A stretch of DNA of 64,000 nt from Betaproteobacteria bacterium TMED82. GTDB taxonomy: Bacteria > Pseudomonadota > Gammaproteobacteria > Burkholderiales > Burkholderiaceae_A. Numbering within the stretch: position 1 is the first letter of the stretch; every line of letters begins with the position of its first letter. Of the stretch, positions 1-8,511 are shown piece after piece. Position numbers and translations under genes: made by a program. The stretch is taken from NCBI GenBank assembly GCA_002170395.1, contig NHEJ01000007.1, positions 43,955 through 107,954 of the forward strand, written 5' to 3'. The notes under the pieces are model-generated. The model was given only the letters and a program-made list of their open reading frames with translations. It ran no database searches and was not told where the DNA came from.

Positions 1-77
1 TTGAAGATGAAAGAGTAAATAGAGGGATCCATTTAACAATAAATGGCATTGCAACGGGCATAAGAAACACGGGTTAA
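1..77 (+). CDS. ppc: Phosphoenolpyruvate carboxylase, C-terminal end only (partial)
   Basis: The reading frame open from the left edge ends with TAA at 75-77 and gives only 24 residues. Its last residues read LTINGIATGIRNTG, which is close to the almost invariant C-terminus of PEP carboxylase (TINGIAAGMRNTG), a segment that carries active-site residues. The enzyme carboxylates phosphoenolpyruvate to oxaloacetate in the cytoplasm as an anaplerotic step. Only the tail is in the window, so nothing can be said about regulation or the start. The identification rests on this tail alone, but the motif is distinctive. Confidence 0.85.
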   Translation, partial: EDERVNRGIHLTINGIATGIRNTG

Positions 78-101
78 TAGCTCTCAGCTACTCTTTTAGA
101 A

Positions 102-1019
102 ATGAATCTTATTCCTCACTTGTGTGTTTTAGTTAACGCTTTTTTTTGGGGTCTATGCTGGATACCGTTGTTAGATTTTACAAGGTTGGGTTTACATCCT
201 CTTGGAATTACTCTTCTTAGTTATGGACTTTTAGCCGGACTGCTTTTGCTCTTTGAGAAGAGGTCGATTTTATTTTTTTTTCGCAGCAAGCCACTTGTTT
301 TCCTAGGTATTTCTTATGGATTAACAAATGTATTTTTTAACTGGGCAATTACAGAGGGAGAGATTGTAAGAGTTGTGTTTCTTTTTTATTTGATGCCTAT
401 TTGGTCAGCTATTTTCGCAAAAATTTTATTAAACGAATCACTTGGAATTTTAGGTTTATGTCGCATTTCTTTTGCTCTACTTGGAATTTTTTTGTTAGTT
501 GTAGCAGAAGAATTTCATAAAAATGGATTGTCTGGTTTTTCCCTCTCGATTATGGCTAGTGATTTTTTTGCAATGTTAGGAGGTATTTTTTTTGGTCTAG
601 GAAACGTTTTTTTAAGAATGTTGAAAACTGAAAATTCAATCTTTCGAACCTTTTCAATTTTTTTTGGTTCTTTTTTAGTTTCCGCAGTAATTTTAGCTCT
701 GATATGGCTAGTGGACCCTTCAGTTTTTTTTGGGAAAATTTACCCATTCCACCTAGGTTATTTTTCATTAAATCTCACTTACAGCTTAATAGTATTTTCG
801 ATAGTTCTTGGAATTGCTAATTTCTGCTTGCAGTATGGAGGATCAAAATTAATGGTGCAAACTACTTCAATGCTGATGCTTATGGAGATTGTTGTTGCCA
901 CTATATCTACAACCTATTACGGGGAAAATACTTTAACTTATGTTGGTTTTCTAGGTGGATTGATAGTAGTAATGGCTTCTAGTTTTTCGATTTTTTATAA
1001 AGGCTTTAAATCTAGTTGA
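102..1019 (+). CDS. DMT-superfamily (EamA-type) inner-membrane transporter
   Basis: This 305-residue protein is almost entirely hydrophobic, with about ten predicted membrane segments in two similar halves, which is the EamA/drug-metabolite-transporter layout. Such proteins export or import small metabolites (amino acids, nucleotide derivatives, drugs), but the substrate cannot be read from the sequence. The ATG lies 25 bases after the ppc stop without a good Shine-Dalgarno sequence. The gene converges on panB with only 4 bases between the stops, so any terminator must lie inside coding sequence. Confidence is high for family and low for substrate. Confidence 0.85.
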   Translation: MNLIPHLCVLVNAFFWGLCWIPLLDFTRLGLHPLGITLLSYGLLAGLLLLFEKRSILFFFRSKPLVFLGISYGLTNVFFNWAITEGEIVRVVFLFYLMPIWSAIFAKILLNESLGILGLCRISFALLGIFLLVVAEEFHKNGLSGFSLSIMASDFFAMLGGIFFGLGNVFLRMLKTENSIFRTFSIFFGSFLVSAVILALIWLVDPSVFFGKIYPFHLGYFSLNLTYSLIVFSIVLGIANFCLQYGGSKLMVQTTSMLMLMEIVVATISTTYYGENTLTYVGFLGGLIVVMASSFSIFYKGFKSS

Positions 1020-1023
1020 TTTC

Positions 1024-1791
1024 TCACGGGTATATTCCAGATCTTACTGAAAGTGCGTAAGCTTCGATACATTTTTTTATAGAGTCATTGCCTCTCATGA
1101 AATTTTTTACGAATCTTGGTTTAACTTTTGAGTCCAGTCCTAAGATATCATATAGCACTAAAACTTGGCCATTTGTGGATGGTCCGGAACCGATACCAAT
1201 CGTAGGTATTTTGACGGAGGTTGTTATTTCCTTTGCAAGACTTTTTGTGACTAGTTCTAGAACTAAAACATCAGCACCTTCTCTTTCAAGTTCGAGTGAT
1301 AACTTTAAGAGCCGACTTGCTTCCTCAGGGGAGTCTCCTTGAACTTTGTAGCCTCCAATTTTATGTAAGGATTGAGGCAGCATCCCAATATGACTACATA
1401 CAGGAATATCCCTTGAAGATAAAAAATTTATGGTTTTTTTAATCCAGGCGTTCCCTTCCAATTTAATAATTTTAGCTCCAGCTTCTAATAGTTTAGAAGC
1501 ATTGGAGTAAGCTTTCTCTGGTGACTCTTGATAAGTAGAAAAGGGAAGATCTGCCATTACAATAGAGTTCTTGATTCCGGAGGCAACACACCTAGTGTGA
1601 TATATCATCTCCTCTATAGTTACAGATAATGTTGTATCATAGCCTTTTATAACCATACCTAAAGAATCTCCGACAAGAGTGATATCAACGCCGCACTTGT
1701 CAATTAGACTTGCAAAGGTAAAGTCATAGCAAGTAAGAGCTACAATCTTCTCACCCTTGGAGCTTTTTTCTTTTAGATCGTTCAGCTCCAT
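1024..1791 (-). CDS. panB: 3-methyl-2-oxobutanoate hydroxymethyltransferase
   Basis: PanB transfers a hydroxymethyl group from 5,10-methylenetetrahydrofolate to 2-oxoisovalerate, giving ketopantoate, the first committed step of pantothenate and CoA synthesis. The 255 residues match the family's usual length of about 260. They show the metal- and substrate-binding segment VGDSLGMVIKGYDTT near residues 40-54, the KLEGN segment near residue 110 and the GIGSGPSTNGQVLVLYD segment near residues 198-214. It is the last gene of a leftward operon (mnmC-like, MBL hydrolase, etfB, etfA, cysB), starting 12 bases after the cysB stop. panC is not next to it, so the pantothenate pathway is split in this genome. 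Confidence 0.95.
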   Translation of the reverse strand: MELNDLKEKSSKGEKIVALTCYDFTFASLIDKCGVDITLVGDSLGMVIKGYDTTLSVTIEEMIYHTRCVASGIKNSIVMADLPFSTYQESPEKAYSNASKLLEAGAKIIKLEGNAWIKKTINFLSSRDIPVCSHIGMLPQSLHKIGGYKVQGDSPEEASRLLKLSLELEREGADVLVLELVTKSLAKEITTSVKIPTIGIGSGPSTNGQVLVLYDILGLDSKVKPRFVKNFMRGNDSIKKCIEAYALSVRSGIYP

Positions 1792-1803
1792 AACTCATCT
1801 CTA

Positions 1804-2727
1804 TTAGTAACCCGAAATTTTTTCATATATTTCTTCAGTTGGCATACCGTTCAAACAGAGGCTCGCAAATTTTAGGGCATAGCCTCTAAGTGTAGCTCCT
1901 TTGCGAAAAGCTAATAATGTAACATTTTTCATAAAAATATCCTTACCATCTATCAGGCTGAGATGTTTATCCAAGTTAGCATCGTATGCCATACTTGCTA
2001 TGATACCAATTCCTAAGTTTAACGAGACATACGCTTTTATAACATCCGCGTCCAAAGCTTCTAATACTATATTTTGCTCCAAGTTTTTTTCTTTGAACAG
2101 GGAATCAATTTTCCCTCTACCTGTAAATCCTTTGTGGTAAGTGATTAGGGGATAGGTGCTGATTTGCCGGAGTGAAACATGATTTAATTTTGTGAGAGGG
2201 TGATCTTTGGGAACTATGATCGAGTGATACCATGTGTAAAAGGGAATCGTTACGAACTTAGGGTCATTAATTAGTGACTCAGTTGCAATTCCAATATCTG
2301 CTTCCCCTGAGTCCAATAACGAAACAATCTCTGGGGGACTACTCTGGTGAAGAACGAATTGAACCTTAGGAAAAGATTTTTTAAACTTAGAAATTATCCC
2401 TGGGAGAGAGTATCTTGCTTGTGTATGGGTTGTTGCTAAAATTAAGGCTCCGGACTCTTCGTTAGCCAACTTACATTTTACATCTTGAATATTTCTAACA
2501 TTATTTAAAATTTCTTGAGCAAAAGATAAAACAGTTTTTCCTGCGTGAGTGAATCCTCGTATTCTTTTACCATGACGTAAGAAAAGATCAAAGCCCAATT
2601 CTTCTTCAAGTTCCTTAATAGTTTTACTGATACCTGGCTGAGAAATGAATAGTGCTCGAGCAACCTGAGTCAAATTAAAATTTTGTCTGTTTGCCTCTGC
2701 AAGAATGCGTAGTTGCTGTAAGTTCAT
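1804..2727 (-). CDS. cysB: CysB-type LysR-family transcriptional regulator
   Basis: The 307-residue protein begins with the winged helix-turn-helix of LysR regulators (residues 1-60, including RQNFNLTQVARALFISQPG) followed by an inducer-binding domain. The segment ATTHTQARYSLPG at residues 98-110 keeps the Thr-100, Thr-102 and Gln-103 positions known in CysB as sulfate/acetylserine ligand contacts, and the whole protein aligns with CysB rather than generic LysR members. CysB activates assimilatory sulfur genes. It is about 17 residues shorter than the enterobacterial protein at the C-terminus. Its ATG overlaps the etfA stop (TAATG), so it is translated from the etf operon. No cys structural genes are in the window. 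It could instead be a CysB paralogue such as Cbl. Confidence 0.78.
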   Translation of the reverse strand: MNLQQLRILAEANRQNFNLTQVARALFISQPGISKTIKELEEELGFDLFLRHGKRIRGFTHAGKTVLSFAQEILNNVRNIQDVKCKLANEESGALILATTHTQARYSLPGIISKFKKSFPKVQFVLHQSSPPEIVSLLDSGEADIGIATESLINDPKFVTIPFYTWYHSIIVPKDHPLTKLNHVSLRQISTYPLITYHKGFTGRGKIDSLFKEKNLEQNIVLEALDADVIKAYVSLNLGIGIIASMAYDANLDKHLSLIDGKDIFMKNVTLLAFRKGATLRGYALKFASLCLNGMPTEEIYEKISGY

Positions 2728-3674
2728 TATCTAATTTTTTTTGTAATTTCTGGGACAACATCGAACAAATCTGCCACAAGACCGTAAGTTGCAATTCTGA
2801 AAATAGGAGCATCTTCATCTTTATTTATTGCTACAATAATTTTCGAATCTTTCATTCCTGCTAAATGTTGTACGGATCCTGACATTCCAATTGCAAAGTA
2901 AAGTTCTGGGGCAACCACTTTTCCAGTTTGACCGACTTGATATTCGTTGGGAGCAAAACCAGAATCTACTGCAGCTCGAGAAGCTCCAAGTGCTGCATTT
3001 AATTTCAGCGCTAGTGGCTCCAATATTTTTTTATAATTTTCTGCCGACCCTAAACCTCTTCCCCCTGCTACCACTACTCTGGCAGATAATAAATCTGGTT
3101 TATCCGACGTTACCGAGCTAGAATTAATGATTGATTTTAGGCTTGAAAAAGTATCTGCAGTAAAATTCTCAATATTTATCCCTACCTCCTCAGTTTTTTT
3201 TGCAGCGTCGAATTTTGTAGTTCTGATAGTCAAAAATTTTATTTTCTCACTGGTTTTTACCTTTGAAATAAGATTTCCAGCATAGATTGGTCTGTCAAAA
3301 ATGCTGGGTGAATGAATTTTTATAACATCAGAAACCTGACTCATTCCATGCATTGCTGCAATTCTCGGCAAAAGTTCTTTCCCAAAGGAAGAGGTTGAAA
3401 TTAAGACAGATTTTATTTCTCGGTAGGCCTTTAACAAGTTGCTGATTTGGAATGCATAGCTCTCCGAAAGTTTCTCTTTCAAAAACTCAGCATCAATTTT
3501 TATAACTTTTTTTACGCCACTAATTGTACTAACTGCTTTACAAATATTGTGGCAATCTTTGCCTAAAACTACTGCCCAAATATCACTTTCCATCAATTTT
3601 GCAGCTGTGATGACGTGAAAAGTTTCTTTTTTTGGTGCATCCGTTGAGTTTTCTACAATTACAAGAGTAACCAT
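2727..3674 (-). CDS. etfA: Electron transfer flavoprotein, alpha subunit
   Basis: EtfA carries the FAD of the heterodimeric electron transfer flavoprotein, which accepts electrons from acyl-CoA and other dehydrogenases and passes them to ETF:ubiquinone oxidoreductase. The 315 residues end in the canonical FAD-binding half, visible as VVAGGRGLGSAENY, LGASRAAVDSGFAPNEYQVG, GMSGSVQHLAGMKDS and INKDEDAPIF. The N-terminal half is the less conserved ETF fold. It starts 1 base after the etfB stop and overlaps cysB by one base, so translation is coupled. The dehydrogenases it serves are not in the window. Confidence 0.96.
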   Translation of the reverse strand: MVTLVIVENSTDAPKKETFHVITAAKLMESDIWAVVLGKDCHNICKAVSTISGVKKVIKIDAEFLKEKLSESYAFQISNLLKAYREIKSVLISTSSFGKELLPRIAAMHGMSQVSDVIKIHSPSIFDRPIYAGNLISKVKTSEKIKFLTIRTTKFDAAKKTEEVGINIENFTADTFSSLKSIINSSSVTSDKPDLLSARVVVAGGRGLGSAENYKKILEPLALKLNAALGASRAAVDSGFAPNEYQVGQTGKVVAPELYFAIGMSGSVQHLAGMKDSKIIVAINKDEDAPIFRIATYGLVADLFDVVPEITKKIR

Positions 3675-3675
3675 T

Positions 3676-4431
3676 TTAAATGACCTTTAATGTTTCCTTG
3701 AGTTCAAATAATAAATCATCTACATTATGTAAAATTTCACCTTTACTTCTCTCCTCAGGCTCGCTTATTTCTATAACCTCGATAGACTTAGCAAAGTTAA
3801 TATTTAATTTTTCCAACTCTATTTTTTCCATTTCTTTTTTCTTTGCTTTCATAATATTTGGTAAAGAAATATATCTTGGTTCATTTAACCTCAAGTCAGC
3901 TGTGATAACGGCAGGAAGGCTAAACGATACAGTTTCTACGCCGGTATCCACTTCTCTAATAACTAACATCTCTTTACTTTTTTTTGTAACTTCTAGTTCC
4001 GAAGCAAAAGTGGCTTGGGGTAAACCAGCTAGGCCAGCAAGCATTTGCCCTGTTTGGTTACAATCGTCATCTATCGCTTGTTTTCCCATTAAAATTAGGT
4101 CAAATTTGTTTCGTTTTAAAAGACTGTTCAGAATTTGCGCTATTTGGATAGATATTAGATCTATCTCAGTTACTATCAGCATGGCTCTGTCTGCCCCCAT
4201 GGCCAGACCACTCCTTAAAATATCCTCACAACTTTCGGGCCCTATAGTAACGAGACAAATCTCTTCGGCATAATTCTTTTCTTTCAGTCTTATAGCTTCT
4301 TCAAGAGCGATTTCATCGAAAGGGTTCACTGACATCTTGACATTTTCAATATCTACTCTCTTCTTACAAGCAGTTGGCAAAACTCTTACATTGTAGTCCA
4401 CAACTTTCTTTATTGGGACAAGTATCCTCAT
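3676..4431 (-). CDS. etfB: Electron transfer flavoprotein, beta subunit
   Basis: EtfB is the AMP-binding partner of EtfA. The 251-residue length is normal. It shows the family's start MRILVPIKKVVDYNVR, the NPFDEIALEEAIRLKE segment and LMGKQAIDDDCNQTGQMLAG, the recognition-loop and AMP region of group I ETFs. This makes it a housekeeping ETF for dehydrogenase electron transfer rather than a bifurcating one. The ATG overlaps the TGA of the upstream MBL hydrolase by 4 bases, and etfA follows directly. The order etfB-etfA is the common bacterial one. Confidence 0.96.
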   Translation of the reverse strand: MRILVPIKKVVDYNVRVLPTACKKRVDIENVKMSVNPFDEIALEEAIRLKEKNYAEEICLVTIGPESCEDILRSGLAMGADRAMLIVTEIDLISIQIAQILNSLLKRNKFDLILMGKQAIDDDCNQTGQMLAGLAGLPQATFASELEVTKKSKEMLVIREVDTGVETVSFSLPAVITADLRLNEPRYISLPNIMKAKKKEMEKIELEKLNINFAKSIEVIEISEPEERSKGEILHNVDDLLFELKETLKVI

Positions 4432-5546
4432 GAAATTCCCCTATATTTAATAAATTTTATGATTTTATTTTGAACGACTTTTTTCAGATAACCTTTCCAT
4501 AAATAATAATTTAAATGTGCCAGTAACTCAGTAAAAGCAAACGTGTAGTTGTGGCTATCCAGCTTCCGTTTAAAAATTATTGGTAGTAAATCACTTACTG
4601 ATTTCGGATTTTCACAGCTTACCAAAATTTTGTCTAATCGTTCTTGATGATGAGACTCTATTTGAATTAATCTACGGTGAAGCCCACTTACTTCGCTGCC
4701 TCCAAAAGGTTGACCGTGAGACGGTAAGACAAGCGTATCCGGTGGAAGTCTTTTGAATTTAACCAAGGCAGATAAGTGATTCTTTAATGGGTTATTGTCT
4801 GATGATGATGGAAAGACCCCAACATGAGAGGTAATTTTGGGTAGAATCATGTCTCCAGAAATTAATATTTGTTTTGATTTACAGTATAAGCTAGCGTGTC
4901 TAGGTGAGTGTCCTGAACTTAGGATAATTGACCAGTTATAACCCCCAATTGTCAATTTCGAGTTTGATTTGATGCTGGTAAATGTCTCTGGAATATTCCT
5001 TACCATAGAGGAATAAAAAACACTTCTTTCAAATAATTTTTTTTTTGATTCCTTCAGATTACAACCATGTGATTTAAAGAAATCAATTGTTTTAGTGCTG
5101 ATCACATTTTCATTCGGATCTCCAGGCAAGGTTCCGGTACACACCTTTTGATTCTCCCCATCGGATAGCAGTTTAGCCATATCATATTCTTCACAAGTCA
5201 TCAAAACCGGAACTTTCCAAAGGCCACTGTCTAAGCCGTTACATAACCAGTGGGCTAACCCGAAGTGATCGGGGTGCATGTGAGTACAAATGATTTTCAG
5301 AATAGGGAGACGATCTTTATGAGTTCTGAGAAAGTTTAACCAAAGCAGCTTTGTTCGACTGTTGGATATGCCCGTATCGACTACTGTCCACCCTCTTTCG
5401 CCTGCCACCTCATCCTCTAATAACCAAAGATTGATATGGTCTAATTGAAAAGGTAAGGGCATCCTCAACCAAAATATCCCAGTATCAATTTGAGTTATTT
5501 CTCCTAGTTTTGGGATATGTAAATCTAAATAGTTCAGTTCATCCAT
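4428..5546 (-). CDS. MBL-fold metallo-hydrolase
   Basis: The 372-residue protein has the metallo-beta-lactamase fold signature THMHPDH at residues 88-94, the VVDTGI strand before it, a third metal histidine in LSSGHSPRH and a metal-bridging Asp in ISGDMILP. A helical C-terminal extension follows the fold. MBL proteins of this size sitting beside etfAB are common in Pseudomonadota and are usually called hydroxyacylglutathione- or LACTB2-like hydrolases. A thioester or ester substrate is plausible, but the true substrate is unknown. It lies in the operon between the MnmC-like gene (7-base gap) and etfB (4-base overlap), which hints at acyl-CoA or fatty-acid metabolism. Confidence 0.85.
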   Translation of the reverse strand: MDELNYLDLHIPKLGEITQIDTGIFWLRMPLPFQLDHINLWLLEDEVAGERGWTVVDTGISNSRTKLLWLNFLRTHKDRLPILKIICTHMHPDHFGLAHWLCNGLDSGLWKVPVLMTCEEYDMAKLLSDGENQKVCTGTLPGDPNENVISTKTIDFFKSHGCNLKESKKKLFERSVFYSSMVRNIPETFTSIKSNSKLTIGGYNWSIILSSGHSPRHASLYCKSKQILISGDMILPKITSHVGVFPSSSDNNPLKNHLSALVKFKRLPPDTLVLPSHGQPFGGSEVSGLHRRLIQIESHHQERLDKILVSCENPKSVSDLLPIIFKRKLDSHNYTFAFTELLAHLNYYLWKGYLKKVVQNKIIKFIKYRGIS

Positions 5547-5553
5547 TCATCAT

Positions 5554-6885
5554 CTACTTATAAATTCTTTGAAACTCAATTAATTGAGATATCTTCTGTT
5601 TAGTTGACTCAGTCATTAAAAAAGGAAATGCACTTAATTCATTTTTATTAAACTTTCTTTTTATAATTCTTTCAGGTTGGAAAATATTATGTGCTAAAAA
5701 TTCAGAAAGCATTGGCGCGTATGTAAAACCTCTTGATCCCAAAGCAGTAAAAATAAAAAAATTATGAGAAGTCACTTCAGGTTTACCGACTAAGGGTAAT
5801 TTATCAAAAGACACGCAGCGTTTCGACCTTCTGTTTTCTAGACTATCAATTAAATCCATTGAACCAACGAATTCGTAGAATCGGTCTCTGTTAATATCTA
5901 AATTTTTTTTTAATGTAACCAAGCAATCATCATTCACTCTATCGTAGGTAGATCCAGAATAAATTTTTCCATTAATTAAGGGAGATAAATATCCGCGTTT
6001 ACAAACTATATTTTTTAGCCGCAAGGAATTAATGTCATTTTTCTTGATCTTAAAAGAAGTTAGTTGTCCATTCACTAGCTGTAAAATTTCATCTTTTTTA
6101 ATGTTCTTCGGCCTTCCGATTCTATTTCTACTAATGCAAGGTTCTCTAATAAGATCATTTAGTCTTAAAAACTCTGGGGAACCTGATCCGGTAGTTAAAA
6201 TCACGACATCAAATGAGGCTGAGAAACCTTTTGAAATATCATCGGAGAAATTACCCAATTCCAATTTTTTTTTAAAACCGTCAGAGTGTATTTTTTTGAC
6301 ATTAGCGTTTACAACAACTTTTAACCTATTACCAATCTTCTTCCTTGTGTCCTTGAGGCAAGACATAACGAAAGATTTTGGAGAAATCCAACCAAAATTT
6401 TCCTCCATAATTGCAAATTCATAGCCAACTTCTTTTCCTATAATTTTTTTAATTTGTTTTCGGTTTAGGGTAGTGAATCTGCCATATTTATTTTGGTCAA
6501 TAAGTTTCTCCCACTTGCTCGCTTCAATGCTATTTTTTGGAATACGAACGATCCCACACATATTTCCAACAATATTACCTAATGCAAAATTTAGCTCAGA
6601 TATCCATTTCCTACTAATGTTTAAGCCTATTTCGTTTAATTCCCATTTTTCCCAGTTAATTGTTAAATGTGGATGAATTATTGCAAAAGGATTTCCGGAA
6701 GCACTTTGCGACAATGCATCAGTAACGGAACCGGTTTTTTCGTATATAACTAGTTCTTTTAAATATGTATTTTTCTTATCTACCTGGGGGGCATCAGAAA
6801 AATTTTCTAAATAATTCGATAAGTTGGCAATTGAGCGTGATACACACGCTCCTGCTAAGCCAGCTCCTATTATTGCTATACGCAC
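5554..6885 (-). CDS. FAD-dependent oxidoreductase, MnmC(o)-like
   Basis: The 443 residues begin with a dinucleotide-binding motif (MRIAIIGAGLAGACVSRSIA). An ASGNPFAIIHPHL segment follows near residues 62-74, and an LGSRGFTYAPMLSEFLA segment lies near the C-terminus. These three features match the FAD oxidoreductase half of MnmC, which converts cmnm5(s2)U34 to nm5(s2)U34 in tRNA wobble positions. The methyltransferase half found in the bifunctional E. coli protein is absent, and no separate MnmD is in the window. The protein has insertions (for example residues 27-46) compared with typical DAO-family enzymes. It is the first gene of a leftward operon ending in panB. A glycine-oxidase-like enzyme is the alternative. 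Confidence 0.7.
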   Translation of the reverse strand: MRIAIIGAGLAGACVSRSIANLSNYLENFSDAPQVDKKNTYLKELVIYEKTGSVTDALSQSASGNPFAIIHPHLTINWEKWELNEIGLNISRKWISELNFALGNIVGNMCGIVRIPKNSIEASKWEKLIDQNKYGRFTTLNRKQIKKIIGKEVGYEFAIMEENFGWISPKSFVMSCLKDTRKKIGNRLKVVVNANVKKIHSDGFKKKLELGNFSDDISKGFSASFDVVILTTGSGSPEFLRLNDLIREPCISRNRIGRPKNIKKDEILQLVNGQLTSFKIKKNDINSLRLKNIVCKRGYLSPLINGKIYSGSTYDRVNDDCLVTLKKNLDINRDRFYEFVGSMDLIDSLENRRSKRCVSFDKLPLVGKPEVTSHNFFIFTALGSRGFTYAPMLSEFLAHNIFQPERIIKRKFNKNELSAFPFLMTESTKQKISQLIEFQRIYK

Positions 6886-6951
6886 TATTTTTTTTCTCTT
6901 TCCACAGTTATTCTACTAGTCAATCATAATAAAAATCAAAGGATAAAGATA

Positions 6952-7830
6952 ATGCTTGGGATTGTTGGCGGAAGTGGTTTATATGAAATACCGGAACTCA
7001 CTTCAAAAAAGTGGAAGAGGGTAAACTCTGAGTTCGGCAAACCCTCTGATCACTTACTATTTGGAAGAATTATTGATCAAGATGTTGTTTTTCTTCCAAG
7101 ACATGGGAGAGGGCATAGATTAAACCCGAGTGAAATAAATTACAGAGCGAATATAGATGCTCTTAAGCAGGTTGGGGTTAGTGAAATCATTTCGATTAGT
7201 GCTGTGGGGTCTTTAACAGAAAAATTTCCCCCGGGAACATTTGTTTTGGTGAATCAATTCATAGACAGAACTTTCCTTAGAAGAAAAACATTCTACGAAA
7301 ATGGTTTTGTTGTGCACGTGTCAATGGCTAAGCCTGTTTGCGAGAGATTAAATCGAATTATTAAAGATATAGCAGAGGAAAATTCTATTACCTTGAAAAC
7401 AGGTGGTAATTATTTAGTAATGGAAGGACCTCAATTTTCTACTTATGCAGAGTCGGAACTATACCGTAAATGGGGTTGTAGTTTGATAGGAATGACAAAT
7501 ATGCCAGAGGCGAAATTAGCTAGGGAGGCCGAAATTTGTTACTCTACAATTGCGATGGTTACCGATTTCGATTGTTGGCATTCAGAGCATGATGAGGTCA
7601 CAGTAGAAAAAGTTTTAGTCCAAATGCAGAAAAACATCATTAATGTCAGAAAGTTAATATCTCTGGTGATTAAAGGGCAAATAAATCTGAAGTCTTCTAG
7701 TTGTAAATGTCATGAGGCTTTAGATGGTGCAGTTTTAACTGATCCCAAATACTGGGAAGCTGAGACATTAAAAGCCTATAATAATGTAGCGGGGAGAATT
7801 TTAAGCAAATTTTTTGATAGTGAAGGTTAA
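6952..7830 (+). CDS. mtnP: S-methyl-5'-thioadenosine phosphorylase
   Basis: MtnP splits methylthioadenosine, the by-product of polyamine synthesis, with phosphate into adenine and 5-methylthioribose-1-phosphate. The 292 residues contain GGSGLYEI at the N-terminus, the phosphate-site RHGRGHRLNPSEINYRANI, the MEGPQFSTYAES base-binding loop, GMTNMPEAKLAREAEICY and a C-terminal CKC pair (SSCKCHEAL) typical of this family. A Shine-Dalgarno-like aaagga lies just upstream of the ATG. It opens a rightward operon with ald2, apt and mtnA, which use its two products. The 66-base gap to the divergent MnmC-like gene must carry both promoters. Confidence 0.95.
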   Translation: MLGIVGGSGLYEIPELTSKKWKRVNSEFGKPSDHLLFGRIIDQDVVFLPRHGRGHRLNPSEINYRANIDALKQVGVSEIISISAVGSLTEKFPPGTFVLVNQFIDRTFLRRKTFYENGFVVHVSMAKPVCERLNRIIKDIAEENSITLKTGGNYLVMEGPQFSTYAESELYRKWGCSLIGMTNMPEAKLAREAEICYSTIAMVTDFDCWHSEHDEVTVEKVLVQMQKNIINVRKLISLVIKGQINLKSSSCKCHEALDGAVLTDPKYWEAETLKAYNNVAGRILSKFFDSEG

Positions 7831-7836
7831 GATTTC

Positions 7837-8511
7837 ATGAGGTTTAAAAAGGAGAGGAAATCTATTGTTAAAACTATGCGCAAGCTTAATGATCTTAAAT
7901 TAAATAAGGGATCATCGGGTAACATTAGTCTTCGTATTTCTCTCAACGAGTTTTTAATTACTTCCTCCGGAGTTTCTGCCGATCTGATCCAAGAAGAAAA
8001 TATCGTAGAAATGAATCTTGATGGAACCTTCGATAGTCTGGAGAAGCCCTCAAGCGAGTGGCAGATACATAGAAATTTGTACAGAAGTAGGTTCGATGTT
8101 AACGCCATTGTACATACGCATTCTGTTAACGCTGCCACTCTATCGTGTTTGAGGAAACACCTCCCTGCTTTTCACTATATGGTAGCAGTTGCCGGGGGAA
8201 GGGATATTAGATGTTGCGACTATGAATTATTTGGGTCCTCAAGGTTAGCAGAGAAAGTTGAATCTGCCATGCTAAATCGGTGGGCCTGTCTAGTTGCTAA
8301 TCATGGCTTAGTGTCATGTGGAGAATCACTTGATTTTGCAACTTATCTAGCTGAAGAAGTCGAGTCTTTATGTGGACAATACTTACAGGCGTTGACAATA
8401 GGGGGTGTTCATCTTTTGAATGACAATCAGATGGACGAGGTGATAGAAAAATTTAGATCTTACGGGTTTAATAAAAAGGCAAAGATTAATGAGCAAAACA
8501 CCAGCTTTTAG
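7837..8511 (+). CDS. ald2: Class II aldolase, probable methylthioribulose-1-phosphate aldolase
   Basis: The 224-residue protein is very close in motif order to L-fuculose-1-phosphate aldolase: GSSGNISLR for phosphate, SSEWQIH with catalytic Glu-74, VHTHSVNA with zinc ligands His-93 and His-95, PAFHYMVAVAGG, and ANHGLVSCG with His-156. Between mtnP and apt/mtnA it most likely acts as the Ald2 of the DHAP shunt, cleaving 5-methylthioribulose-1-phosphate to dihydroxyacetone phosphate and methylthioacetaldehyde. The alternative is MtnB, the dehydratase of the universal methionine salvage pathway. MtnB is a more distant relative, and none of its partners (mtnC, mtnD, mtnW/X) is present. The gene starts 6 bases after mtnP and overlaps apt. 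Confidence 0.8.
   Translation: MRFKKERKSIVKTMRKLNDLKLNKGSSGNISLRISLNEFLITSSGVSADLIQEENIVEMNLDGTFDSLEKPSSEWQIHRNLYRSRFDVNAIVHTHSVNAATLSCLRKHLPAFHYMVAVAGGRDIRCCDYELFGSSRLAEKVESAMLNRWACLVANHGLVSCGESLDFATYLAEEVESLCGQYLQALTIGGVHLLNDNQMDEVIEKFRSYGFNKKAKINEQNTSF

Noticed and set aside
7837-8511. Naming the class II aldolase MtnB
   Set aside because: Residue patterns (PAFHYMVAVAGG, SSEWQIH) follow fuculose-1-phosphate aldolase, and no mtnC, mtnD, mtnW or mtnX partner is in the cluster. Phylogeny would settle it.
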